DNA from: Geodermatophilaceae bacterium
Lineage (GTDB): Bacteria; Actinomycetota; Actinomycetes; Mycobacteriales; Geodermatophilaceae
Assembly (NCBI GenBank): GCA_013811805.1
Contig: JACCUM010000232.1
Coordinates: forward strand, 1-37,392
Length of the DNA stretch: 37,392 nucleotides
Direction of reading: 5' to 3'
A program made the position numbers and the translations under genes. Within the stretch, counting starts at the first letter, position 1. Every line of letters begins with the position of its first letter. Positions 1-7,070 of the stretch are shown here, piece after piece. Below the pieces are notes generated by a model. That model was not told where the DNA came from. It was given only the letters and a program-made list of their open reading frames with translations, and made no database searches.

Positions 1-744
1 TCGGATCCGGAGTCCTACATCCACCGGATCGGCAGGGTCGGACGGGCGGGGCGCGAGGGCGTGGCGGTCACGCTGGCCGAGCCCCGCGAGCACCGGATGC
101 TCAAGGCGATCGAGCGGATGACCAAGCAGCCGATCGTCATCGAGAAGGTCCCGACTGTCGCCGACCTGCGGGCTCGGCAGTTGGAGCTGACCCGCGCCGC
201 CCTGCACGAGAGCCTCCTGGACGACGACCTGGACTCCTATCGGGTTGTGGTCGAGACCCTCACCGATGAGTTCGACGTCGTGCAGGTGGCCCTGGCCGCG
301 GTCAAGCTGGCCCACGAGGCCAGTGCAGCGGCGACCGACGACGAGCACATCCCGCAGATCGCGGCACGTCCGATCAAGGAGATCCGCGGCCGGGCCCAGT
401 CGGCTGGCCGATTCGATGGCGCGGGCGGCGGGGAGTCCGGCGCCGGAGGTCGACCGGATTCCGCGCCTCGAGGTGGACGGCGTGGTGGCGCGTTCGAACC
501 GGGCATGGCTCGGCTGTTCGTGGGTGCTGGGCGGGTCGCGAAGATTCGGCCGAAGGACCTGGTCGGTGCCATTGCCAACGAGTCCCGGCTCAGCGGCCGA
601 GACATCGGGGCCATCGAGATCGCCGACCGCTTCTCCCTCGTCGAGGTGCCCGAGGACTCCGCCGACGAGGTCATCGCCGCACTGCGGGCAAGCACGATCA
701 AGGGCAAGAGCGTGCAGGTACGTCGGGATCGCGGCGGCCGCTGA
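1..744 (+). CDS. DEAD-box RNA helicase, C-terminal part (5' end outside window)
   Basis: The reading frame is open from the first base, so the gene begins upstream and only its last 247 codons are seen. Codons 8-18 read HRIGRVGRAGR, which is motif VI of DEAD-box ATP-dependent RNA helicases, needed for RNA-stimulated ATP hydrolysis. A Gly/Arg-rich linker follows. From about codon 169 (MARLFVGAGR) to the end is a DbpA-type RNA-binding domain of about 75 residues, as in the CsdA/DeaD/DbpA group that acts in ribosome assembly and cold-shock RNA remodelling. The exact paralogue cannot be named without the N-terminal core. The gene converges on mobA with only 30 bp between the two stop codons, and that gap holds a perfect palindrome. 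Confidence 0.93.
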   Translation, partial: SDPESYIHRIGRVGRAGREGVAVTLAEPREHRMLKAIERMTKQPIVIEKVPTVADLRARQLELTRAALHESLLDDDLDSYRVVVETLTDEFDVVQVALAAVKLAHEASAAATDDEHIPQIAARPIKEIRGRAQSAGRFDGAGGGESGAGGRPDSAPRGGRRGGAFEPGMARLFVGAGRVAKIRPKDLVGAIANESRLSGRDIGAIEIADRFSLVEVPEDSADEVIAALRASTIKGKSVQVRRDRGGR

Positions 745-757
745 ACCGCTCTCCGGG

Positions 758-775
758 ACTTTCTCCGGAGAAAGT
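758..775. repeat. 18-bp perfect palindrome, copy 1
   Basis: ACTTTCTCCGGAGAAAGT reads the same on both strands, and flanking G/C extends this copy to 20 bp. It lies between the helicase stop (742-744) and the mobA stop (775-777). As RNA it can fold into a 7-bp stem with a CCGG loop in either direction, so it could act as a bidirectional terminator. It has no T-run. An identical copy starts 42 bp further on. Confidence 0.85.
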
Positions 776-1428
776 CACTTCTGCGGCCGGTCAGACCGCA
801 CTTTCTCCGGAGAAAGTCCGGTTTGTGTCCGGGTCCAGGTCCGGTGCGTGGCTCGCGCGCGGTCAAGGTCGGCCGGGGTGTCGACGTCGATCCACGGCGC
901 CGGCGCATCGCCGGTCGCGGGTAGCTCGATCCGGGTCACGTTGACCGCCCGGACGAGCTCGCCCATGGCCCGTCCGGGTAGCGGCGCAAGCCGAGCCAGG
1001 GCGGTGCGCAACGGCGCGACCCGCCAGGCCCCGAGCAGATACTGGTCACGACCGGACTGGTCAACCACGAGCGCCACATCGGCACCAGCGCTGCGGCCCA
1101 GTGCGGCTACGAGCCGATCGATGACCTCCGGAGCGAGAAAAGGTAGATCCGCGGCAACCACCACCACAGTGGGCGCCGAGATGTTGACTAAGCCGGCGCT
1201 CATCCCCGCGACCGGGCCCGAGCCGGCCGGCTGCTCCTGGATGACCAGGACCCCGTCAGCGACCGGCTGCGGGGGTCCGACGACGACTCGCGTACCGGCA
1301 CCACGTACGGCCAGCAGAACGTGCTCGAGCATCGTCGCCTCGCCGATGGTCAGCTGCGGCTTGGCCTGGCCCGACATCCGGCTGCTGCGTCCTCCGGCGA
1401 GCACGATCGCGTCGTAGCGGGCGGCCAT
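775..1428 (-). CDS. mobA: Molybdenum cofactor guanylyltransferase MobA
   Basis: This 217-residue protein transfers GMP from GTP to molybdopterin-type cofactor, giving the guanine dinucleotide form used by DMSO-reductase-family enzymes such as formate dehydrogenase. The N-terminal nucleotide-binding signature LAGGRSSRM (residues 11-19) and the ADLPFL segment (about 93-98), which supplies the metal-binding Asp, are clear. Length is normal. It is divergent from fdhD with 60 bp between starts and lies beside mogA, moaC and moeA, so cofactor assembly and formate dehydrogenase activation sit together. The last 25 or so residues look non-conserved and are partly encoded by a repeated palindrome, so the ancestral C-terminus may have been shorter. 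It is also a member of the wider NTP_transf_3 family, but the neighbourhood favours MobA. Confidence 0.88.
   Translation of the reverse strand: MAARYDAIVLAGGRSSRMSGQAKPQLTIGEATMLEHVLLAVRGAGTRVVVGPPQPVADGVLVIQEQPAGSGPVAGMSAGLVNISAPTVVVVAADLPFLAPEVIDRLVAALGRSAGADVALVVDQSGRDQYLLGAWRVAPLRTALARLAPLPGRAMGELVRAVNVTRIELPATGDAPAPWIDVDTPADLDRARATHRTWTRTQTGLSPEKVRSDRPQK
800..817. repeat. 18-bp perfect palindrome, copy 2, inside the 3' end of mobA
   Basis: This copy is identical to the palindrome at 758-775 and separated from it by 24 bp. It lies inside the mobA frame, where it encodes LSPEKV near the C-terminus, beyond the conserved fold. The start-to-start distance of 42 bp is about four helical turns, so a dimeric protein could bind both copies on one DNA face. 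It could equally be a two-copy REP-like element. Confidence 0.85.
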
Positions 1429-1475
1429 CCACGCAGGCTATCCGCGGCTCCGCCCGGAGGTCGGCGCCGCCGCAC

Positions 1476-1481
1476 TAACCT
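1476..1481 (+). promoter_or_regulatory. Probable -10 box for leaderless fdhD
   Basis: TAACCT ends 7 nt before the fdhD ATG. No Shine-Dalgarno sits at a usable distance from that ATG. The spacing would put transcription start on the A of the start codon. No good -35 was seen. Confidence 0.4.
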
Positions 1482-1488
1482 TGAGGAC

Positions 1489-2310
1489 ATGGCTCGGCTG
1501 ACCAGCCGTCGGCCCGTGCTACGGGTCCGCGACGGCGCACGGGAGACCCGGCCCGACGTACTCGCCGCCGAGGAGCCACTCGAGATCCGGATCTCCGGCA
1601 CGCCGCTCGCTGTCACGATGCGCACGCCGGGAGCGGACTGGGACCTCGTCCACGGGTTCCTGGCCACCGAAGGCGTGATTCGCAGGTCCGAGGACATCCG
1701 GACGCTGAGGTATTGCGACAGCGTCGACGACACCGGGCGCAACACCTACAACGTCAGCGACGTCGAGCTCGCCGTAGGTGTCGCACCTCCCGACGCTTCG
1801 GTGACCCGGAATTTCTACACGACCAGTTCGTGCGGGATCTGTGGCAAGGCCAGCATCGATGCGGTCACCGTGGACTCGCCGTACGACCTGCACGCCGACC
1901 TGAACCCGGTGAGCCTGGACATCGTCCTCGGGCTGCCGGAGAAGCTGCGCGCGGCGCAGGACGTCTTCGACAGGACCGGGGGCCTGCACGCGGCCGGGAT
2001 CTTCACCTCCGCGGGGGAGTTGCTGGTCGTTCGCGAGGACGTCGGGCGGCACAACGCCGTCGACAAGGCGATCGGCGCCATGGTCCGCGAGGATCGGCTG
2101 CCGATGATCGGGTGCATCCTGATGGTCTCCGGGCGGGCATCGTTCGAGCTGACCCAGAAGGCACTGCTGGCCGGGATCCCGACGCTCGCGGCGGTCTCGG
2201 CGCCGTCGTCGCTGGCCGCCGACCTGGCCGACGAGGCCGGGATGACGCTGATCGCGTTCGTACGCGGCACCGGCTGCAATGTCTACACCGGACACTCCCG
2301 AATCACCTGA
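1489..2310 (+). CDS. fdhD: Formate dehydrogenase accessory sulfurtransferase FdhD
   Basis: The protein has 273 residues. FdhD passes sulfur from a cysteine desulfurase to the molybdenum cofactor and is required for formate dehydrogenase activity. The family CxxC motif is present in SSCGICGKAS (near residue 121), along with the conserved GGLHAAG, EDVGRHNAVDK and SGRASFELTQKA segments that bind cofactor. The frame is open upstream to 1321, but homology begins just after the ATG at 1489, and a TAACCT hexamer 7 nt upstream supports a leaderless transcript from there. It is divergent from mobA. No formate dehydrogenase subunit lies in the window. Confidence 0.94.
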   Translation: MARLTSRRPVLRVRDGARETRPDVLAAEEPLEIRISGTPLAVTMRTPGADWDLVHGFLATEGVIRRSEDIRTLRYCDSVDDTGRNTYNVSDVELAVGVAPPDASVTRNFYTTSSCGICGKASIDAVTVDSPYDLHADLNPVSLDIVLGLPEKLRAAQDVFDRTGGLHAAGIFTSAGELLVVREDVGRHNAVDKAIGAMVREDRLPMIGCILMVSGRASFELTQKALLAGIPTLAAVSAPSSLAADLADEAGMTLIAFVRGTGCNVYTGHSRIT

Positions 2311-2489
2311 CGGAGCGCGACAGATGGCGGGGCCGGACATCCGGCGGGGTCGTAACCTGATGTCGCAGGTTTGCAGGGGACTCGCGCGGCGTGTTGTCGG
2401 CAAAGCTACGACACCTGGCGCAAGCACATCAGCAGGGCGGCCCGAGCGGGTCGGCGAGTTGAGTCGGCCACGGCCGGCCCGCCGGCGGG

Positions 2490-3047
2490 CTACTGCTGGT
2501 GATCGCCACCGCGGAGTTGGCTGACGATGTGCCCGAGCAGCGGCCCGAGCACGGCCAATCCGTCACGGACGCCTCCGGTCGAGCCGGGCAGATTCACCAC
2601 CAGCGAGCGGCCGGCCACCCCCGCGAGGCCGCGGGAGATCACCGCGTACGGCGTCTGGTCCTGCCCGTAGCGGCGCAGCGCCTCCGCCAGCCCCAGCACC
2701 TCACGGTCGAGCACCGGCGCGGTGGCCTCCGGGGTCACGTCGGTGGGTGACAACCCGGTGCCGCCGGTCGTCACGATCACCTCGGCGCCCGAGTTGACCG
2801 CAGCTCGGAGCGCGGCGGTGAGGGCAGCGGCATCGTCCGGCAACACTTCGGGCCCGCTCACGGTCAGACCGAGTTCGGCCAAGCCGGTGGCCAGCACCTG
2901 ACCACTGCGGTCCTCGTAGACCCCTGCACTGGCCCGATTCGACGCAGTGATCACGTGCGCTCGAACAAGTGGTACCGCTGGCGATTTCCCAGGCTGCTGG
3001 CCGCGATCGTCGTGCACACCCCCCTGGTCGGCCGAAAAATCATCCAT
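2490..3047 (-). CDS. mogA: Molybdopterin adenylyltransferase-type protein (MogA/MoaB family)
   Basis: This 185-residue MoCF-domain protein adenylylates molybdopterin before molybdenum insertion by MoeA. Visible family features are the opening VITASNRASAG strand-loop, the TTGGTGLSPTDVTPEA substrate loop, and the VVNLPGSTGGVRDG segment. The first 27 residues are not part of the fold. The start is the ATG at 3047, because GGAGGG sits 7 nt upstream and the start overlaps the moaC stop by 8 bp, so the two are probably translationally coupled. It is the last gene of a moeA-moaC-mogA operon. MogA and MoaB cannot be told apart with certainty here; in Actinobacteria either name is used. Confidence 0.88.
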   Translation of the reverse strand: MDDFSADQGGVHDDRGQQPGKSPAVPLVRAHVITASNRASAGVYEDRSGQVLATGLAELGLTVSGPEVLPDDAAALTAALRAAVNSGAEVIVTTGGTGLSPTDVTPEATAPVLDREVLGLAEALRRYGQDQTPYAVISRGLAGVAGRSLVVNLPGSTGGVRDGLAVLGPLLGHIVSQLRGGDHQQ

Positions 3048-3534
3048 CGACTAGCCCTCCCTCTCGTGTCCAGTCGCCGGACTTTCCGCCGGTCTTGGTC
3101 AACAACTGCACACCCGCAATTTCGGCGGACTTGTCGACGGCCTTTACCATGTCGATCACGGTCAACGCGGCCACCGACACAGCGGTCAGCGCTTCCATCT
3201 CGACACCGGTACGGTCGGCCGTACGTACGGTCGCGGTGATCTCGACGCAGTCATCGGCGACACTCAGGTCAACCGAGACCCCGTGCAGCGCAAGGGGATG
3301 ACACAGCGGGATCAGTTCAGAGGTGCGCTTGGCACCCTGGATGCCGGCGATCCGGGCGGTAGCCAAGGCATCTCCCTTGGGGACGCCCTCGCCGCGCAAC
3401 AGCGCGACGACCTCGGCGCTGACCAGGACGCGCCCATACGCCGTCGCCGACCGTAGGGTCACCGCCTTGGCGGTCACGTCGACCATCCGCGCGGAACCGC
3501 GCTCGTCCAGGTGCGTCAGCCGTTGCTCGGTCAT
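3040..3534 (-). CDS. moaC: Cyclic pyranopterin monophosphate synthase MoaC
   Basis: This 164-residue enzyme converts 3',8-cyclo-7,8-dihydro-GTP, the MoaA product, to cyclic pyranopterin monophosphate in the first step of molybdenum cofactor synthesis. Diagnostic segments are KGDALATARIAGIQGAK, then LIPLCHPL, then the C-terminal TVIDMVKAVDK holding the catalytic lysine region. The frame is open further upstream, but the start is set at the ATG at 3534: the moeA stop ends 1 nt before it and GGAAGGGA precedes it. It overlaps mogA by 8 bp at its 3' end. The partner moaA is not in the window. Confidence 0.95.
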   Translation of the reverse strand: MTEQRLTHLDERGSARMVDVTAKAVTLRSATAYGRVLVSAEVVALLRGEGVPKGDALATARIAGIQGAKRTSELIPLCHPLALHGVSVDLSVADDCVEITATVRTADRTGVEMEALTAVSVAALTVIDMVKAVDKSAEIAGVQLLTKTGGKSGDWTREGGLVDG

Positions 3535-3535
3535 G

Positions 3536-4723
3536 TCAGATCCCTTCCAACAGCCAGACCTCGACGGTATCGCCGACGGCCATCTGTTCGGTGTCCTCGG
3601 GGATGACCACGAGGCAGTTGGCTCGGGCCAAGTGGGCGAGCAAATGCGAGCCGGGGCCACCTACCTGGCTGACGTTGCCGTCGGCGAAGAATCCGCGTAA
3701 GAACTGTCGCTTCCCGGCGGGTGAGGTGACATCGGCGACGAGTCTCGCCTCGATGCGGGGGCGGTCAACCGCCGGCAGGCGCATTGCCGTACGCAGGGCC
3801 GGGCGCAGGAACACCTCGAAGGACACGAAGGCGCTCACCGGGTTGCCGGGCAGGGTCACCACCGGCACATCGCCGACCCGCCCCCAGCCCTGGGGTCCAC
3901 CCGGTTGCATGGCGACCTTGGCGAAGGACACCGTGCCGAGGTCGGAGAAGGCGTCCTTGACAACTTCGTACGCGCCCGCGCTGACCCCTCCCGAGGTGAC
4001 CAGAAGGTCCGCGTCGGCGGTCTCACTTTCGACGGTGGCCAGGAACTCCTCTACGTCATCGGGCACGAAGTGCACTGCCCGGGCACTGCCGCCCGCGTCC
4101 TCGATGGCGGCGCATAACTGCACGCTGTTGGACTCGTAGATCTGGCCGGGCTGCAGGCTCTGACCCGGCTCGATCAACTCGCTACCGGTGGATAGGACGA
4201 CCACCCTCGGCCGGCGGTAGACCGGCAGCCCGGCGTGACCGATCGCGGCCGCGAGACCGAGCTGGGCCGGGTACAGCACCCGTCCGGCCGCCAGGGCGAC
4301 CTGTCCGGCGGCGATGTCCTCGCCGATCGAGCGGATGTGTGCCCCAGCCGTCGGCGCGGTATCGATCGTCACCCGATCCGTGCGGGCGTTTGTGTGTTCC
4401 ACCGGGACGATGGCGTCGGCCCCCGGCGGCAACAGAGCCCCAGTCATGATCCGTTGCGCCGTACCAGGTTCCAACGGGGACACCGACGTACGCCCCGCGG
4501 GGATGTCGTCGGCCACGCTCAGGGTCGTGGGTACCGCGGCGACGTCGGCCGCGCGTACGGCGTAGCCGTCCATGGCCGAGTTGTGAAAGGGGGGCAGCGC
4601 AGTGACCGAGGCAACATCCTGGGCCAGGACCAGGCCACGCGCCCGAGCCAGCGGAATGGTCTCCACCGGCATCAGGGGGAGCAGCGCGGCGATGGTGGCT
4701 CGGTGTTCCTCAACGGTGCGCAC
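3536..4723 (-). CDS. moeA: Molybdopterin molybdenumtransferase MoeA
   Basis: The protein has 395 residues. MoeA inserts molybdate into adenylylated molybdopterin. Seen in order are the N-terminal linker (TVEEHRATIAALLPL), the signature PPFHNSAMDGYA, the MTGALLPPGADAIVPVE segment, the MoCF domain with STGSEL and TSGGVSAGAYE, and the C-terminal domain with LPGNPVSAFVSFE. The frame stays open to 5128, but homology starts at the GTG at 4723; the upstream part is antisense to the lipoprotein gene. It is the first gene of a moeA-moaC-mogA operon with spacings of 1 nt and -8 nt. A weak CAGGAT lies 6 nt before the GTG. Confidence 0.93.
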   Translation of the reverse strand: MRTVEEHRATIAALLPLMPVETIPLARARGLVLAQDVASVTALPPFHNSAMDGYAVRAADVAAVPTTLSVADDIPAGRTSVSPLEPGTAQRIMTGALLPPGADAIVPVEHTNARTDRVTIDTAPTAGAHIRSIGEDIAAGQVALAAGRVLYPAQLGLAAAIGHAGLPVYRRPRVVVLSTGSELIEPGQSLQPGQIYESNSVQLCAAIEDAGGSARAVHFVPDDVEEFLATVESETADADLLVTSGGVSAGAYEVVKDAFSDLGTVSFAKVAMQPGGPQGWGRVGDVPVVTLPGNPVSAFVSFEVFLRPALRTAMRLPAVDRPRIEARLVADVTSPAGKRQFLRGFFADGNVSQVGGPGSHLLAHLARANCLVVIPEDTEQMAVGDTVEVWLLEGI

Positions 4724-4789
4724 ATCCCGATCCTGCCTCAGTTGCCTCTGGCTTGCCTGTCGAGTCCAGCCCGAGCAGGCATGGATAGT

Positions 4790-4795
4790 TAGGCT
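4790..4795 (+). promoter_or_regulatory. Probable -10 box for the lipoprotein gene
   Basis: TAGGCT ends 7 nt before the GTG at 4803. This is the same spacing as at fdhD and glmS, and it suggests a leaderless transcript. No convincing -35 was found. It lies in the 79-bp gap between the divergent moeA and lipoprotein starts. Confidence 0.35.
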
Positions 4796-4802
4796 GGCCG
4801 CG

Positions 4803-6020
4803 GTGAAGGTTGGCAGGGCGGTCCGTGCGTGCGCAGCGGCGCTGATCGTGATCGTCCTCAGCGGGTGTACGTCGGTCGTGACCGGCCAGGCAAGCCCGGC
4901 CCCGCTCGCCGAACAGGCGGCCGGGCCGACCACCGCCGACCCCATGCCCGCGCCGGAGGTCAGCGACGGCACCATCGCCGAGGCACATCGGATCGCCGGG
5001 GCAACGGTGCAGCCCGAGTTCGTCTTCAGCGAACTGGACAATTCTTGCCTGCCGACCTTCCCGGTGGTCTCGCCGGAGAATCTCGAGTTCACGATCTTCG
5101 CCGAAGGAACAGCGGCCGCGACGTACAAGACCTATGGGTTCGTGGCCGGCTGGGTCAGCTGCCGGAACGAGGTCGATGGGCCGCGTAGCGCGATCGCGTT
5201 TGCCGCGGAGATGTCGGATCCGGACTCCGCCGCCGTGGCCGCTGAGGAACTTGCGGCCGACTTCGTGGACATGAACGGCTCGGAGCGGGTCGAGGTACCC
5301 GGATTTGAAGGCCTGCCGGCCGTTTCCAGCACCGATGTGGTCAACGGCGAAGACAAGGTCACCCTCGAGGTCCTGCAGCCGGTCGGCCGCATGCTTGCCT
5401 ATCTGTATTACACCGATTCCCAACTCGACCGAGCACAGGAGGCTGTCGCTGAGTTGCTGGAGGAGCAGCGTCAACTTCTCGGAGACTTCGAACCGACTCC
5501 GCAGGCCGAGATCGCCGACGTCGAACCGGATCCGTACGACTTGGCCGGCCGTACCGCCGCACCGCCCGGGGAGCCGGACCTGTTCACCGGCAGCTTCGAC
5601 CTACCGGGCTATCTGCACCTGTCCATCGATCCGCGGGTCGAAGCTGAGCTGCTCCCCGAAAATGACTTCGTCGGGCTCTACAACCGCAGCAGCTATGACG
5701 AGGCCACCAACGCGAATTATCAGTTCCAGACCTACGAACTCGGGTCGTCTGCGCAGGCCGACGCCGTTCTGGCGGAGTTCACCAGGATCGAGCAGCAGGA
5801 ATTCACCGATCGGGTGATTTTCACCCTCCCGGAGGATCCGACGATCCCGTGCTACTACATCCCAGCCACTCAGGAAGGTGGTCAGACGTATCAACGCTGC
5901 TACAGCAGGGTCGGGCCCTATCTCGGACTGACCGACGTGTCCGCGGTCACCGACCCCGCGGACATCGCGGCAGTCAGCGGCTACGTCCAGGAGCAGATCG
6001 GCCTGATGGGCGCCCCCTGA
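4803..6020 (+). CDS. Secreted lipoprotein, probably DUF7373-like
   Basis: This 405-residue protein has a charged N-terminus, a hydrophobic stretch (AAALIVIVLSG) and a lipobox VLSGC at about residue 22. It should therefore be lipid-anchored on the outer face of the cytoplasmic membrane. Two similar halves seem to follow, with a central DFEPTP...DPYDLAGRT linker. That pattern resembles the DUF7373 lipoproteins of Mycobacterium and Nocardia, whose function is not known; the family call is from memory and moderate. Four Cys outside the lipobox (near SCLP, VSCRN, IPCYY, QRCYS) could form disulfides. The GTG at 4803 is chosen because the signal peptide starts there and an in-frame -10-like box precedes it; the open frame further upstream is antisense to moeA. 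Confidence 0.78.
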   Translation: MKVGRAVRACAAALIVIVLSGCTSVVTGQASPAPLAEQAAGPTTADPMPAPEVSDGTIAEAHRIAGATVQPEFVFSELDNSCLPTFPVVSPENLEFTIFAEGTAAATYKTYGFVAGWVSCRNEVDGPRSAIAFAAEMSDPDSAAVAAEELAADFVDMNGSERVEVPGFEGLPAVSSTDVVNGEDKVTLEVLQPVGRMLAYLYYTDSQLDRAQEAVAELLEEQRQLLGDFEPTPQAEIADVEPDPYDLAGRTAAPPGEPDLFTGSFDLPGYLHLSIDPRVEAELLPENDFVGLYNRSSYDEATNANYQFQTYELGSSAQADAVLAEFTRIEQQEFTDRVIFTLPEDPTIPCYYIPATQEGGQTYQRCYSRVGPYLGLTDVSAVTDPADIAAVSGYVQEQIGLMGAP

Positions 6021-6040
6021 CGGGCGAGCGCATGTGGGCG

Positions 6041-6081
6041 TACCGGCCACCCGGCTTTGCCGGGACACCGAACAGCCGGTA
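6041..6081 (+). terminator. Two-part hairpin after the lipoprotein gene
   Basis: An outer stem TACCGGC (6041-6047) pairs with GCCGGTA (6075-6081), and an inner stem CCCGGC pairs with GCCGGG across a TTT loop (6050-6064). It begins 20 nt after the lipoprotein stop. There is no T-run, so it could be a factor-assisted terminator. It might instead belong to the rplM 5' leader, which extends to 6208 and in which nothing else clear was found. Confidence 0.45.
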
Positions 6082-6208
6082 TCGTCGTCGGTTGGCGCAC
6101 GAGCCACCGAGTCGGTGCAGCCGCGTCAGAGACCACGTGTGATCCGTCGGCGCTTTCGGGCGTGTGCAGCGCGGACCAGCATGAATGACAGAGAAAGAAG
6201 GCAGGACC

Positions 6209-6652
6209 GTGCGCACGTACAGCCCCCGACCTGGCGAGGTCGATCGCCACTGGCACGTCATCGATGCCACCGACGTCGTCCTCGGGCGGCTGGCCAGCCA
6301 GGTCGCTGTGCTGTTGCGCGGCAAGCACAAGCCTGAGTTCGCCCCGCACGTCGACACCGGCGATTTCGTGGTCGTCATCAACGCCAGCAAGATCGCCCTG
6401 ACCGGCAACAAGCGAACCGACAAGATCGTCTACCGGCACTCCGGCTATCCCGGTGGCCTTCGGCAGCGTCCGGTCGGCGAGCTGCTCGCTTTCCGCCCGG
6501 AGCGGGTCATCGAGACGGCCGTCAAGGGCATGCTGCCGCACAACACGCTCGGTCGGAAGATGCTCACCAAGCTCAAGGTGTACGGCGGTCCGACTCACCC
6601 GCACACCGCTCAGACGCCCGAACCCTTCGAGATCAAGCAGGTTGCCCAGTGA
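6209..6652 (+). CDS. rplM: 50S ribosomal protein L13
   Basis: This 147-residue protein of the large subunit binds 23S rRNA early in assembly. The conserved opening WHVIDATDVVLGRLASQVA, the GKHKPEF segment, the VYRHSGYPGGL segment and the MLPHNTLGRKML segment are all present. The GTG at 6209 (VRTYSP...) is chosen because actinobacterial L13 proteins start with this block and GAAGGCAGGA precedes it; an ATG at 6185 would add eight residues. The gene overlaps rpsI by 4 bp (GTGA), the standard L13-S9 operon. The 188-nt upstream region is long enough for an autoregulatory leader, but no known leader class could be recognised. Confidence 0.97.
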   Translation: MRTYSPRPGEVDRHWHVIDATDVVLGRLASQVAVLLRGKHKPEFAPHVDTGDFVVVINASKIALTGNKRTDKIVYRHSGYPGGLRQRPVGELLAFRPERVIETAVKGMLPHNTLGRKMLTKLKVYGGPTHPHTAQTPEPFEIKQVAQ

Positions 6653-7053
6653 CCGCCGTACTCACCGACAAGCCGGTCCAGACCGTCGGCCGCCGCAAGC
6701 AGGCGATCGTACGAGTCCGCCTCGTGCCCGGCACGGGACAGTTCAAGCTGAACGGCCGCACCTTGAGCGAGTACTTCCCGAACAAGCTGCACCAGCAGCT
6801 CATCCGCGAGCCGTTGGTCACCTTGGACCGGGTCGGTAGCTACGACATCGTGGCGCTGCTGCACGGCGGCGGCGTCACCGGTCAGGCCGGTGCCTTGCGC
6901 CTGGCCATCGCCCGGGCGCTGGTCGTGCTGGACGAGGACGACCGCGCGGTGCTGCGCAAGGCCGGCTTCATGACGCGTGACCCGCGGGCCAAGGAGCGCA
7001 AGAAGTACGGCCTGAAGAAGGCCCGCAAGGCGCCTCAGTACTCCAAGCGCTGA
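6649..7053 (+). CDS. rpsI: 30S ribosomal protein S9
   Basis: The protein has 134 residues. S9 reaches into the decoding centre with its basic C-terminal tail, which contacts P-site tRNA. Family features are VGRRKQAIVRVRL near the N-terminus, GGGVTGQAGALRLAIARAL in the middle, and the tail RDPRAKERKKYGLKKARKAPQYSKR ending in the universal KR. Part of the N-terminal extension (TAVLTDKPVQT) is typical of actinobacterial S9. The GTG start overlaps the rplM stop, so translation is probably coupled. glmM begins 17 nt after the stop. Confidence 0.97.
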   Translation: MTAVLTDKPVQTVGRRKQAIVRVRLVPGTGQFKLNGRTLSEYFPNKLHQQLIREPLVTLDRVGSYDIVALLHGGGVTGQAGALRLAIARALVVLDEDDRAVLRKAGFMTRDPRAKERKKYGLKKARKAPQYSKR

Positions 7054-7070
7054 CCTCGGTGCCGCCGCCG

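Noticed and set aside
2311..2489. Small ORF 2279-2524 between fdhD and mogA
   Set aside because: It overlaps the end of fdhD and has no recognisable features; the 179-bp convergent gap shows no clear hairpin with a T-run.
6082..6208. L13 autoregulatory leader
   Set aside because: The upstream region is long, but no recognisable match to a known L13 leader could be shown without a covariance search.
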